Of a DNA stretch of 64,000 bases, positions 19,501 through 27,389 are shown piece after piece. The notes under the pieces were generated by a model. It was not told where the DNA came from, made no database searches, and saw only the letters and a list, made by a program, of their open reading frames with translations. The position numbers and the translations under genes are program-made. Positions within the stretch are counted from its first letter, which is position 1, and each line of letters begins with the position of its first letter. The stretch is taken from NCBI GenBank assembly GCA_965229785.1, contig CBDDJS010000001.1, positions 868,001 through 932,000 of the forward strand, written 5' to 3'. Source of the stretch: JAWPMT01 sp965229785 (GTDB lineage Bacteria; Bacteroidota; Bacteroidia; Cytophagales; Cyclobacteriaceae).

Positions 19501-19607
19501 CGGCAACTAAACTCCAGCAGGTCAAGGCACTGGAACTTGAATTGCTTGAACAAGAACAAGATTCTGTGGATCAAGAGGTCATTAACGAATCGGATAGTAT
19601 CAAATGA
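16548..19607 (+). CDS. Large secreted TPR-repeat protein
   Basis: 1019 residues with a signal peptide (LTFTIFWFFALTVAAQ) and TPR-type helical repeats over almost the entire length, for example QKKYNEAGEIYQEITRKF, QRNFEEASNNFQRSIDLS, NEQNYNQAARAFQAYLS and YRSFDYTQAVTQFNRLL. There are more than a dozen repeats in the YfgC/BamD/YbgF style seen in periplasmic scaffold proteins. The C-terminus is acidic (VDQEVINESDSIK). Its stop overlaps the ATG of the following beta-barrel gene by four bases, so the two are probably made together and may form a periplasm/outer-membrane pair. The exact role is unknown. Confidence 0.85.
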   Translation: MLRVNRHLTFTIFWFFALTVAAQNSGQQASKDRSFNLVRDLIGEKSWTLAYQQATDFLDQYPNAQEGEEVQYLQVLSCLKGFLPEGTSLAVQYLDNRVDGIRTDQIKIALADQLFAQKKYNEAGEIYQEITRKFVAQKAYVRAQYFVAYCSYAAGDQDKALTKFKEVTLYQDEYRIKSAYYAGSILYAQKSYDEALRYLLIADEEASLQLSGMIANVYFQLDRRDDLITYARNKIDNSNRTTKIALYRLLGEVYFDQRNFEEASNNFQRSIDLSKRGVEVSTYYKLAFSYDQLSQPDKAIDNYKIAALKNSEVGQLSAFRLGQLYVNQEEYNFAAQSFEQASRFDFNEEIKEQSTFLPGKLKLKIGNFEEAISDLERYLESYSEASWRSEATDLLAEAYLRTSNYEKAITHIESLPRQTEITRTAYQQVTLRKGQQLFNETKFERSRRFLSKSLRYTPDQELVAQAYYWMAESYVASEDPAAARRAYQSVLNLGGSREVRKLKGLSHYGLGYIAYNEQNYNQAARAFQAYLSTVDTTDPYYQDATLRLADCEYALKNFSQARSGYQQLLNANYARKDYLHYQLGLVAYQQEDQAEAERQFQRVVSDYPSSVLADNAAFQTGQMWFENAEFASAIRAFSIVVNQYGSSGLLPYALVKRGVCQANLEELDKAEGDFARVISDFSNHVAAGDAIIGLQDLQKRGVEVASFSELLAKYKQANPDNSSLESIDFEQIKTNYFNRKYAQLGFLVDQFVKDYPESNFLPDAYYYLADGYYRSFDYTQAVTQFNRLLVYPNYDYYQRVLDKRGKSLLNLDRNREAVTNYRLLGSAARNPREKYLSREGLMKAYQSIDGDSAIYFADEILTANWKPINGEHLAQLTKLRLFMDQNRTAEAKVISDQLRQESSDEVGAEAAYLYGTILAMEEDYEASNQSIFQLLNEFASYATWTDRGYLLLIDNYIALNELLQAEATANSIIEKSDNEALKQEAATKLQQVKALELELLEQEQDSVDQEVINESDSIK

Positions 19608-21274
19608 GAGCATTGACCATAACTTTTTTAGGACTGTTTTTTGGGTTCTCTTTAATGGGACAGGAAAATGATACTTTACCGGGAACCGGGGAGATCCGAA
19701 GCGCTGAGGTATTGATTGAAAAGGAGCGTAAGATTGTATTGCCTGCGGCAAACCGACTCTTTCAGTCGACAGAGATTAAGGAATTATCCAAAGAACCCCC
19801 ATCAGTCCGTTTCTCGATCAGCGCCCCAACAGTGAATTTACCTCAATTTATACCGACTTTTCGCACGCGTTCACTTGAAAAAGCGAATAAGGACAAGACC
19901 TATGAAAATGAAGCCATTCTAGGATTTGGGAATTACATTTCCCCACTCGTGAGTTTTACACACTTACATGAGAAGAATAGCTGGACATTAGGCGCCAACC
20001 TATTTCATGAAAGCTTTTTGGAAGGACCGGTCAGAAATCAGGACAGTGGCTCTTCCATTACCCAAATTGGTGCACGCGCAGCCTGGCGATCGGAAAATAC
20101 CCGTTTCAGTTTTGCTCCTCAATTCAATCGGATGGGCTATTACTTTTATGGTTTAAGTGACGAGGCATTTGCGAACCCTACTGAGCAAACATTGACAGAT
20201 CGGATCGGGACTCAGGATTTTCAGTTAAAAGCCGCTCTTTCCGGGAAAGGCCTGGATGATAAATTGAATTATCGCTTGAAACCTCAGCTAAGCTTTGTCT
20301 CTTCAGTCGCATCAGGTCAGTCGGCTTTTGCGAAGGAAAATAACTTTGATCTAGCCGCGGGAGCTGATTATTCAGTAGATCAAACCAATCGGGTAGGTCT
20401 TGATTTTCGAGCATTGACAAGTACTTATGAAAGTGGTTCATCGCTTAAAAGGAGCATTCTGTCATTCGAGCCATGGTATCGTACGAAGGTCAGCATCATA
20501 GACTTCAAGGTGGGCTTACAAGCGAATGCGATCAATGATACGGATACGGCATCGCAGACTCAGGTAGGTGCGGTGATGGAGTTGCGTGTTCCTTTCGGTG
20601 GATCCTGGCGTATAGAAGGGGGAATAGACAATAGAATCCGATTCAATCGACTGTTGGACCTGTACCCTCAAAATCCTTATCTGGAAGACAGCCTGTCCCT
20701 ACAAACTTCCGTAGTAAAAGTGCCTTTCTATGGTACGATTAAGGGAGCCATTTTGCCAAATCTCGAAGTAGAGGCAGGGGTAGAAATACAGGACATTGAA
20801 AATGCCGTCTACTTTGAGCCTTCACTCATCGATAGTTCAAGATTTGTACTTGATTTTGATACGGCAGAGCTCAATGTTTTTAAATATCATTTTGGCGTCA
20901 ATTATCATTTCGACGAATCATTTGAAGTAAAGGCGGATTTTAATGTATACGAATATTCACCTGGTAGCGAAGTAGAAGCCTGGTATCGTCCTTCCAGTGT
21001 GTTGAACTTCAGTGCGATCAAACGATTCGATAAATGGCTGTTCACCACCCGATTGAAGGTTGTGAACGGACTTATTGCCCCATCTCCGGTTGACTTACAA
21101 CCTGTAACAATGAAAGGTTTTGCAGATCTAAGTCTGAAAGTGGATTATCGCATAAATGAACAATCTGCTGTATTTTTGCAGGCAGAGAACCTTTTCAATC
21201 AATCTTACGAGTATTTTTTGAATTATCCTACTCGTAGATTGGCGATTAAAGCCGGTTTCCGGTATCGGTTCTAA
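19604..21274 (+). CDS. Outer-membrane beta-barrel protein (TonB-receptor-like barrel without plug)
   Basis: 556 residues: a signal peptide (TFLGLFFGFSLMGQ), a short periplasmic stretch, then repeated amphipathic strands ending in AIKAGFRYRF, a typical terminal strand with C-terminal Phe for BAM recognition. The barrel includes FLQAENLFNQSYEYF, the region resembling the last strands of TonB-dependent receptors, but there is no plug domain and no TonB box. It follows the TPR gene with a four-base overlap. It may transport or anchor a partner of the TPR protein; the ligand is unknown. Confidence 0.78.
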   Translation: MRALTITFLGLFFGFSLMGQENDTLPGTGEIRSAEVLIEKERKIVLPAANRLFQSTEIKELSKEPPSVRFSISAPTVNLPQFIPTFRTRSLEKANKDKTYENEAILGFGNYISPLVSFTHLHEKNSWTLGANLFHESFLEGPVRNQDSGSSITQIGARAAWRSENTRFSFAPQFNRMGYYFYGLSDEAFANPTEQTLTDRIGTQDFQLKAALSGKGLDDKLNYRLKPQLSFVSSVASGQSAFAKENNFDLAAGADYSVDQTNRVGLDFRALTSTYESGSSLKRSILSFEPWYRTKVSIIDFKVGLQANAINDTDTASQTQVGAVMELRVPFGGSWRIEGGIDNRIRFNRLLDLYPQNPYLEDSLSLQTSVVKVPFYGTIKGAILPNLEVEAGVEIQDIENAVYFEPSLIDSSRFVLDFDTAELNVFKYHFGVNYHFDESFEVKADFNVYEYSPGSEVEAWYRPSSVLNFSAIKRFDKWLFTTRLKVVNGLIAPSPVDLQPVTMKGFADLSLKVDYRINEQSAVFLQAENLFNQSYEYFLNYPTRRLAIKAGFRYRF

Positions 21275-21372
21275 GCGGATTGCGTAACAATTTCGTAACC
21301 TGCATTTATGCAATATTGAAACTTTTGCTAAATTGACGACCTAATTGAAGCTATTAGGATTAACATATTAAT

Positions 21373-22485
21373 ATGGCCGACGACAGCACCAACGAAGAAG
21401 AACCGAAAGAACGCAAAAACGAGTACTTCGATGATGATGAGGACTTTGGTCTTCCAGATCTTGAATATGATGAACTGGATGATGAGGATGAGCCTCTCGA
21501 AGAAGAACTGGACCTTGAGGTAGAAGTTGAAGGTGAGGATGAAACTCTGGAGGACCTAGAAGTAGAAGATGCTCCAGCAGATCCTGAACCTGAACTCATT
21601 GAGATCGAGGACAATGATGTCTCCGGAGAACTGGATTTGGAAGAGAGCCATGTCGAATATGAAGCCGAAGAAGCTTCTGATGCTGGCGATATCAGTGAAG
21701 AAGATCTGGATGATATTGAAATCAGCGAAGAGGACCTTGAAGGAGTTGACTTTGATGATATTGATCTCAGTGATATTTCTGAAGAGGACCTTCAACTTGA
21801 TGACGAAGACACGGACTTTTACGAAGAAGAATCCTACGAGGACTTTGAAAATGAAGCGGCCGGTTCGGATATCTTTGAAACAGCAGGTGGTTCAGATTCA
21901 GGTTCCTCTGACTTAAGTGCCGATGAATTGGCCCAAAGAGAGAACAAGGGCGTAGAGTTCAAATACTCCGATCCTCAAAGCCGAAATTCATTCACAAGAA
22001 TTGTAGTGATTGGAACGGCGGTAATCGCAACCCTTGGTTTTGCGTTATATTTTGCATTCTTCAGAACGGGTGGTTCAGAGCAGATTGCTGAGAAACCCAA
22101 ACAGGAGCAGCCAAAACCACAGCCGAAACCGCAGCCTAAACAAGAGGACCCCAAGCCACAGCCGGCTAATCCCCAACCAGAGCCTAAGCAGGTTAAACCT
22201 GACCCTCAACCACTTACCTCAGATGCAGGTGAAATAACCAAGTTGAGTGCAAAAACTGGTCAGGCGTACGTGATCATCGGCAGTTTTGTTGATGAAGACC
22301 TGGCGGGAGATTACGCAACGGAGTTGGCAGGTACTGGCAAGAGTCCTATTATCATTCCTCCATTTGATAATCATCGCTTTTATCGTGTTGCCATTGCCGC
22401 TTATAGCAGCTTTGCAGATGCGAATAATGCGGTCAATGATTACAAAGCCGAGTATGGGGATGACGTCTGGGCACTCCGATATTAA
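21373..22485 (+). CDS. SPOR-domain membrane protein with long acidic cytoplasmic region
   Basis: 370 residues. Residues 1-200 are extremely rich in Asp and Glu and contain three copies of ISEEDL (around 21690-21795). A single membrane helix (about 207-230, IVVIGTAVIATLGFALYFAF) is followed by a Pro/Gln/Lys linker (KPQPKPQPKQ) and a C-terminal SPOR domain (about 297-370, AYVIIGSFVDEDLAGDYATE). SPOR domains bind denuded peptidoglycan glycan strands at division sites, so the protein is likely an inner-membrane division or cell-wall protein with its acidic tail in the cytoplasm. It precedes the ExbB/ExbD/TonB genes, separated from them by a terminator. Confidence 0.85.
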   Translation: MADDSTNEEEPKERKNEYFDDDEDFGLPDLEYDELDDEDEPLEEELDLEVEVEGEDETLEDLEVEDAPADPEPELIEIEDNDVSGELDLEESHVEYEAEEASDAGDISEEDLDDIEISEEDLEGVDFDDIDLSDISEEDLQLDDEDTDFYEEESYEDFENEAAGSDIFETAGGSDSGSSDLSADELAQRENKGVEFKYSDPQSRNSFTRIVVIGTAVIATLGFALYFAFFRTGGSEQIAEKPKQEQPKPQPKPQPKQEDPKPQPANPQPEPKQVKPDPQPLTSDAGEITKLSAKTGQAYVIIGSFVDEDLAGDYATELAGTGKSPIIIPPFDNHRFYRVAIAAYSSFADANNAVNDYKAEYGDDVWALRY

Positions 22486-22504
22486 TCAGAATTAAAAAAT
22501 AATT

Positions 22505-22542
22505 TAAAAGGGACATCATAATGATTGTCCCTTTTTCGTTTT
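22505..22542 (+). terminator. Rho-independent terminator after SPOR gene
   Basis: AAGGGAC and GTCCCTT arms, extended by ATCAT/ATGAT, form a long hairpin with one bulge, followed by a T-rich stretch. It lies 20 bases after the SPOR stop and before exbB. Confidence 0.8.
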
Positions 22543-22565
22543 AGCTAATAGTCAAAAACTAGTGT

Positions 22566-23225
22566 ATGTTATTACAGGTTGATCCGGCGGTAGCGGACCA
22601 GGAGGCCATTACCGTGTTAGAATTACTGCTGAAAGGCGGATACATGATGATCCCGATCTTTTTACTCTGGATCGTAGCCATCTATATTTTTATTCAACGC
22701 CTATTAATCATTAAGAAATCCTCCCTTACCCCAGAGAATTTCAAGGATCAAATCCGGGAAAAAGTATCAAAAGGAGACATTGAAGGGGCTCGTGTCCTAT
22801 GTGCGCAAACCAATACACCTGTTGCCCGTATGATTGAAAAGGGTGTTGCTCGAATTGGTAGCCCCTTAAAGAACATAGAAGTAAGTATTGAAAACATCGG
22901 TAAAATAGAGGTCTACCGATTGGAAAAAAACCTGGGTATGCTGGCTACCATTTCTGGTGCGGCACCTATGATCGGTTTTTTGGGAACGGTTACCGGGATG
23001 ATCCAGGCCTTCATTTCAATTGCACAAGAAGAAGGTGCCGTAAGCCCGAAATTGCTTTCAAGTGGAATTTATGAAGCAATGATCACGACAGCCGCTGGCT
23101 TGTTTGTGGGAATTTTGGCTTACCTTGGATACAACTACCTGATTACCAGGGTGCAAAAACTTATACATAGCATGGAATATAATTCCATCGACTTTATCGA
23201 TTTACTACAGGAGCCTACGAAATGA
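22566..23225 (+). CDS. exbB: MotA/TolQ/ExbB proton-channel protein
   Basis: 219 residues with three membrane segments: an N-terminal helix (MIPIFLLWIVAIYIFIQRLL) and a pair in the C-terminal half (ATISGAAPMIGFLGTVTGMI; MITTAAGLFVGILAYLGYNY). The GFLGTVTGMI stretch is the family signature. It forms the inner-membrane motor with ExbD/TolR and converts proton flow into movement of a TonB- or Tol-like transducer. Its stop overlaps the ExbD start by four bases. Whether the system is Ton or Tol cannot be decided from this gene alone; the downstream TonB-like gene suggests Ton or a TolA-like role. Confidence 0.93.
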   Translation: MLLQVDPAVADQEAITVLELLLKGGYMMIPIFLLWIVAIYIFIQRLLIIKKSSLTPENFKDQIREKVSKGDIEGARVLCAQTNTPVARMIEKGVARIGSPLKNIEVSIENIGKIEVYRLEKNLGMLATISGAAPMIGFLGTVTGMIQAFISIAQEEGAVSPKLLSSGIYEAMITTAAGLFVGILAYLGYNYLITRVQKLIHSMEYNSIDFIDLLQEPTK

Positions 23226-23611
23226 ACCTTAAGCAAAAGCATAAAATAGATGCGGCGTTTAGCATGTCGTCAATGACGGATGTGATTTTCCTGTTGTTGA
23301 TCTTTTTCATGCTCACTGCATCATTTATTACTCCTTCGGGGTTACCGGTCAATCTGCCGACTTCCAAAAGTTCCAGTATTGTCATGCAGAAGGTAAGTGT
23401 GACAATTACTAAGGATCAGAAATATTACGTAGATGACCGACAGGTAAACATTAATCAGATGGAAGCTGTATTAAGGGCGGCCTTTGAAGGGAAAGAAGGA
23501 GTGGTGGTTTTGCATTGTGACAAGTCGGTACCCGTGGAAAGCCTCGTTTCAGTAGCTTCAATTGCTACCAGCCTTGAAGCCAAGGTGTCGATCGCGACAA
23601 AACCTAATTAG
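23222..23611 (+). CDS. exbD: ExbD/TolR biopolymer transport protein
   Basis: 129 residues: a short cytoplasmic start, one membrane helix with the functional Asp in SMTDVIFLLLIFFML, and a periplasmic domain ending in SLEAKVSIATKPN. Partner of the upstream ExbB protein in a proton-driven motor. The start overlaps the exbB stop by four bases, and the stop is four bases before the TonB-like start. Confidence 0.93.
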   Translation: MNLKQKHKIDAAFSMSSMTDVIFLLLIFFMLTASFITPSGLPVNLPTSKSSSIVMQKVSVTITKDQKYYVDDRQVNINQMEAVLRAAFEGKEGVVVLHCDKSVPVESLVSVASIATSLEAKVSIATKPN

Positions 23612-23615
23612 GGTT

Positions 23616-24479
23616 ATGGATCAGGAAGAGCAAAAGAATAATCGGAAAAGTGCATTGATCACCGGTGGTATCCAGGTGATCTTCCTGTTGCTGTTATATT
23701 TTCTGGTTGCATGGAAAGAACCGTTTCCGCCTATTCCTGAGTATGGCATTGAGTTGAGTTTTGGTTTACAGGAGTCAGGAAGATCTTCAACTCCAGCTCA
23801 GCCACCCGTACAGGATACTCCCGAACCCGAAACACCCGTCGAACAGCCCGTGGAAGAAGTGCCTGAAGAGGTGATAGAAGCTGCGGAAGAATCTGTAGAG
23901 ACAGAAGATGTGAACAGTCCGGATCAACAGGAGGTTTCAGAAGCCGAAGAGGTAAGTCAGGAGCAGGTAGATGTGCCTGAACCTGCCGATGAAGTTGTGG
24001 AAGAACAGCCTGAGGCAGAAGATACCCCAGAACCGGTAGAAGAAGAACCGATTGAAGACCCTAAACCAGAACAACCCGAAGTTTCTTTACCTGAAGAAAC
24101 TGAAAGCACCGATGATCGTGGACAGGCTGACGTAGAAGGGCAGGAGGGTGATCCTGAAGCTGATATTGATGAACGCGCACTATACGGCAATGTTACAGGG
24201 CAGGAAGGAGCGAGCTTACAGCTTAGCGGATGGATCTGGGATTTTGAACCAACACCCTATGATGATTCTCAGGAAACTGGGAAAATTGTCTATAAGATCA
24301 CCATCGATGATGAAGGATACATCATAGAATCGCCGATCCCAATTGTTAGTACCGTCTCTCCATCTGTAGAAAAGTACTATCGACAGGCAGTAGAACGGCT
24401 GACATTTAGCAAGACTTCTACCTACAAAACCGCACCTACTTCTACGGGCACAATTACTTTTGTGATCAAATCCAAGTAA
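23616..24479 (+). CDS. TonB/TolA-like energy transducer
   Basis: 287 residues from the ATG at 23616; an upstream in-frame start lies inside exbD. One membrane anchor (GGIQVIFLLLLYFLVAW) is followed by about 130 residues rich in Pro, Glu and Val (repeated PEP, PVEE motifs) that should span the periplasm, then a compact C-terminal domain (GKIVYKITIDDEGYIIESPI ... YRQAVERLTFSKTS) of the TonB_C type found in Bacteroidota. It completes the ExbB-ExbD-transducer set. The membrane-anchor motif typical of TonB (SHxxH) is not present, as is common in this phylum. Confidence 0.85.
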   Translation: MDQEEQKNNRKSALITGGIQVIFLLLLYFLVAWKEPFPPIPEYGIELSFGLQESGRSSTPAQPPVQDTPEPETPVEQPVEEVPEEVIEAAEESVETEDVNSPDQQEVSEAEEVSQEQVDVPEPADEVVEEQPEAEDTPEPVEEEPIEDPKPEQPEVSLPEETESTDDRGQADVEGQEGDPEADIDERALYGNVTGQEGASLQLSGWIWDFEPTPYDDSQETGKIVYKITIDDEGYIIESPIPIVSTVSPSVEKYYRQAVERLTFSKTSTYKTAPTSTGTITFVIKSK

Positions 24480-24493
24480 TTGTATTACAAGCA

Positions 24494-25777
24494 TTGAAAA
24501 CCTATCAGGAGACCCTGGACTTTCTCTATACGCAGCTTCCCATGTACCAGAAGGTTGGGAAACGTGCTTTCAAAAAAGACCTGACCAACACCCAGGCCTT
24601 GTTAAGAGCTTTGGGTAATCCGGAGAAGCATTTCAAGTCGATCCATATTGCGGGGACCAACGGCAAGGGGTCAAGTGCGGCTATGCTTAATGCCGTTTTA
24701 ATGGCGTCAGGTTATCGAACCGGTTGTTACACTTCGCCACATCTCAAGTCATTTACTGAGCGCATTACATTGGATGGCGTCAATATTCCGGAAGGGGAGG
24801 TTGTTGCATTTGTGGCGCTCATCAAACCACACCTTGTCGCCATACAGCCGTCTTTTTTTGAAATTACCGTTGCGATGGCATTTTGGTATTTCAGTCAGCA
24901 GAAAGTGGATATTGCTGTCATTGAGACAGGATTGGGAGGAAGGCTGGATAGTACCAATGTCATTACTCCGGAAGTGGCGTTGATCACCAAAATAGGTATG
25001 GATCATATGGATATGCTAGGGAATACCCTTGACGCCATTGCAGGAGAGAAAGCAGGTATTATAAAACGGGATGTTCCTACTGTCCTGGGAAGTGACCAGC
25101 CTGAAATTCTACCTGTTTTTGAACAAAGAGCAGCATCCGTCAATAGTGAACTGATCGTTAATCGGACACTCTACCACTGGAAAGTATTGGAAGAATCCTT
25201 TGGGAAACAAGTAATTGAACTCTACTATCATGGCGATTTGATCTACGAAGCGCTTGAATTGAATAATTCGGCGACATATGTATTGGATAACCTTCCAGGG
25301 GTATTAGAAGTCCTGAAAGTTTTAAAACGAGATTTCCCTAAGATCAATGCATCATCTGTTCGACAGGGGCTGGCCCATTTTCAATTAAAAGGGCGAATGC
25401 AAATTCTGGGAAAGGATCCTCTGGTGATTGCTGATGTGAGTCATAACGAGCAAGGCATCAAAGCGCTATTTGAACAAATTCGGAGAATACCGATTGAAAA
25501 ACTGAGAATTGTGCTCGGATTAGTTAGGGAAAAGGACCTTTCGGCAGTCTTATCTTTGCTGCCTACGGAAGCCATTTATTATTTCACGCAAAGTCAGGTG
25601 CCTCGAGCATTGCCCCTGAGCGCTTTGAAAATAGCAGCAATGGATGCAGGCCTGCGAGGGGCAGCTTTCGCTAATGTCAATATTGCTTTGGCAGAAGCCA
25701 GGACTCAGGCAGGTGAAAAGGACTGTGTTTTAATTTGTGGCAGTACTTTTGTGGTCGCAGAAATCGAAGGTTTGTGA
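24494..25777 (+). CDS. folC: Bifunctional folylpolyglutamate/dihydrofolate synthase
   Basis: 427 residues. It adds glutamate to folates (and to dihydropteroate) using ATP. The P-loop IAGTNGKGSSAAML and the folate/Mur-ligase features GYRTGCYTSPHL, VIETGLGGRLDSTN and TKIGMDHMDMLG are clear. The start is TTG at 24494 (MKTYQETLDFLYTQLP); no ATG lies upstream in frame near it. It starts 14 bases after the TonB-like stop, and its stop overlaps the GTG start of trmB (GTGA). Confidence 0.93.
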   Translation: MKTYQETLDFLYTQLPMYQKVGKRAFKKDLTNTQALLRALGNPEKHFKSIHIAGTNGKGSSAAMLNAVLMASGYRTGCYTSPHLKSFTERITLDGVNIPEGEVVAFVALIKPHLVAIQPSFFEITVAMAFWYFSQQKVDIAVIETGLGGRLDSTNVITPEVALITKIGMDHMDMLGNTLDAIAGEKAGIIKRDVPTVLGSDQPEILPVFEQRAASVNSELIVNRTLYHWKVLEESFGKQVIELYYHGDLIYEALELNNSATYVLDNLPGVLEVLKVLKRDFPKINASSVRQGLAHFQLKGRMQILGKDPLVIADVSHNEQGIKALFEQIRRIPIEKLRIVLGLVREKDLSAVLSLLPTEAIYYFTQSQVPRALPLSALKIAAMDAGLRGAAFANVNIALAEARTQAGEKDCVLICGSTFVVAEIEGL

Positions 25778-26427
25778 GGCAAAAGCAAAAAAGGTTCAGT
25801 GAGAACTTTGCACGAAAGAACGTGCTGGAACCAGGTAAAGAGTTGTACGAAAAGATCAAGGGGAATTGGAGAAGTACCATGTTTGGTAATGAAAATGATC
25901 TGGTTGTCGAACTAGGATGTGGCAAAGGTGAGTATACCATTGGTCTGTCACGGGTGTTTCCTGACCGCAATTTTATCGGTATTGATATCAAGGGAGACAG
26001 GATATGGGTCGGAAGCAAGACAGCCGAAGATGAAAAGTTGACGAATGTGGCTTTTTTACGTACACAACTCCTTTATTTTGAGAAGTTCTTTGAGGAAGGA
26101 GAAGTGTCAGAAATGTGGCTCACTTTTCCGGATCCACGGCCCAGAGACAGGGACGAGAAAAGAAGGCTGACATTTCCCAGGTACCTGAACTTATACAAGC
26201 ATGCGCTAAAACAAGATGGATGGTTCAAGTTCAAAACGGATAATACGCCTTTGTTCGATTGGACCCTGGAGGTGTTGGAACAGCAATATCCGGTACGGAA
26301 TTTGACCTACACCCACGACCTTTATGAGTCTGACCTTATGGATGAACACCATGGCATCCAAACTAAATATGAGAAGCTTTTCTCCGCCAAAGGAGAAAAG
26401 ATCAAATACATGAAATTTCAATTTTAA
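25774..26427 (+). CDS. trmB: tRNA (guanine-N7)-methyltransferase
   Basis: 217 residues from the GTG at 25774, whose last two bases open the folC stop codon; starting here gives the expected MRQKQKRFSENFARKNVLEP beginning, while the upstream TTG-frame extension lies inside folC. It methylates G46 of tRNA with SAM. Seen are the SAM motif VVELGCGKGEYTIGLSR, the catalytic/RNA segment LTFPDPRPRDRDEKRRLTFP and FKTDNTPLFDWTLEVL. Part of the envelope-folate cluster by position only. Confidence 0.93.
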   Translation: MRQKQKRFSENFARKNVLEPGKELYEKIKGNWRSTMFGNENDLVVELGCGKGEYTIGLSRVFPDRNFIGIDIKGDRIWVGSKTAEDEKLTNVAFLRTQLLYFEKFFEEGEVSEMWLTFPDPRPRDRDEKRRLTFPRYLNLYKHALKQDGWFKFKTDNTPLFDWTLEVLEQQYPVRNLTYTHDLYESDLMDEHHGIQTKYEKLFSAKGEKIKYMKFQF

Positions 26428-26437
26428 TCATTACTGA

Positions 26438-26902
26438 ATGAAGCGATTTATACTTTGTTTGTTTGTACTAAGCTCACTGGTAGCTTGTAAGGACGAGGAT
26501 GAACTTACGTTTGAGCAACAACTAGCCGTTGATACGGCTTTGATCGATGATTTCCTGGCAACCAATAACATTACCGCACAGGTCGATGCCAGTGGCTTGA
26601 GGTATGTTGTCCATGAGCAAGGGTCCGGACCTACTCCTGAGCTTGCCAGTGGTATTGTTGCTTCCTACGAAGGTACTTTTCTCGATGGAGAGGTATTTGA
26701 TAGCAGCGACGAATTTACGTTCAGACTGTCCAATATGATCGATGGATGGATCATTGGCCTGCCTTATATTCAGGAAGGAGGAAGCATTTCACTTTATATT
26801 CCGTCAGGATTGGCCTACGGCACAAGAGGGACAGCCTCTGGGAGCATTCCTCCCAATACTGTAATAACGTTCTCTGTTCAGATCATTGATATCTGGGAAT
26901 AA
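26438..26902 (+). CDS. FKBP-type peptidyl-prolyl isomerase lipoprotein (1)
   Basis: 154 residues. A lipoprotein signal (SSLVAC, with the Cys acylated) leads to an N-terminal coiled segment and one FKBP domain. Key positions are kept: Tyr in VASYEG, Phe-Asp in EVFDSS, Trp in IDGWIIG, Tyr in LAYGTRG, Phe in VITFSV, so it should be an active periplasmic prolyl isomerase/chaperone. It begins ten bases after trmB and is the first of three consecutive FKBP genes. Confidence 0.92.
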   Translation: MKRFILCLFVLSSLVACKDEDELTFEQQLAVDTALIDDFLATNNITAQVDASGLRYVVHEQGSGPTPELASGIVASYEGTFLDGEVFDSSDEFTFRLSNMIDGWIIGLPYIQEGGSISLYIPSGLAYGTRGTASGSIPPNTVITFSVQIIDIWE

Positions 26903-26909
26903 TCGATAG

Positions 26910-27389
26910 ATGGAAGTGAGAAATAAGATTTTGATCCTGTTCCTGGGGGTTACGGTTATGCTTTCTGGTTGTAAAGATGACGAGTCTGCTGTGCTGACCT
27001 TTGAAGAACAATTGGAAGTAGATAAGCAAATACTGGATGAATATCTGGCAGACAATAACATTACCGCGCAGGAAGACCCCAGCGGATTACGGTATGTGAT
27101 CAATGAGCTGGGTGATGGTGCTACACCTGATCAGTCCAGTACGATCCGTGCGGCCTATGAGGGTACTTTCCTGGATGGAACGGTTTTTGATGGTTCTGAT
27201 GACCTGGTGTTCCCACTGCGGAGTTTGATAGAAGGCTGGCAGATCGGAATACCTTTGATCCAGGAAGGTGGAGATATCACTTTATATATTCCCTCCGGCC
27301 TGGCGTATGGGACTCAGGGGATTCCTGGTTTTATTCCCGGGAATGCTAACCTGATCTTTACCATTGAACTGATAGAAATAGTTAATTGA
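26910..27389 (+). CDS. FKBP-type peptidyl-prolyl isomerase lipoprotein (2)
   Basis: 159 residues with lipobox LSGC and one FKBP domain. The active-site set seems intact (AAYEG, TVFDGS, IEGW, LAYGTQ, LIFTIEL). Close relative of the gene before it, including the shared N-terminal stretch about DEYLADNNITAQEDPSGLRY. Starts seven bases after its neighbour's stop and its stop touches the next start (TGATG). Confidence 0.92.
   Translation: MEVRNKILILFLGVTVMLSGCKDDESAVLTFEEQLEVDKQILDEYLADNNITAQEDPSGLRYVINELGDGATPDQSSTIRAAYEGTFLDGTVFDGSDDLVFPLRSLIEGWQIGIPLIQEGGDITLYIPSGLAYGTQGIPGFIPGNANLIFTIELIEIVN

Noticed and set aside
21360..21614. Serine-rich minus-strand frame opposite the SPOR gene
   Set aside because: It is the mirror of the Asp/Glu-rich codons of the real gene, with only Ser and Arg runs and no protein-like features.
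23957..24190. Ser/Gly-rich minus-strand frame opposite the TonB-like gene
   Set aside because: Antisense shadow of the Pro/Glu-rich repeats.
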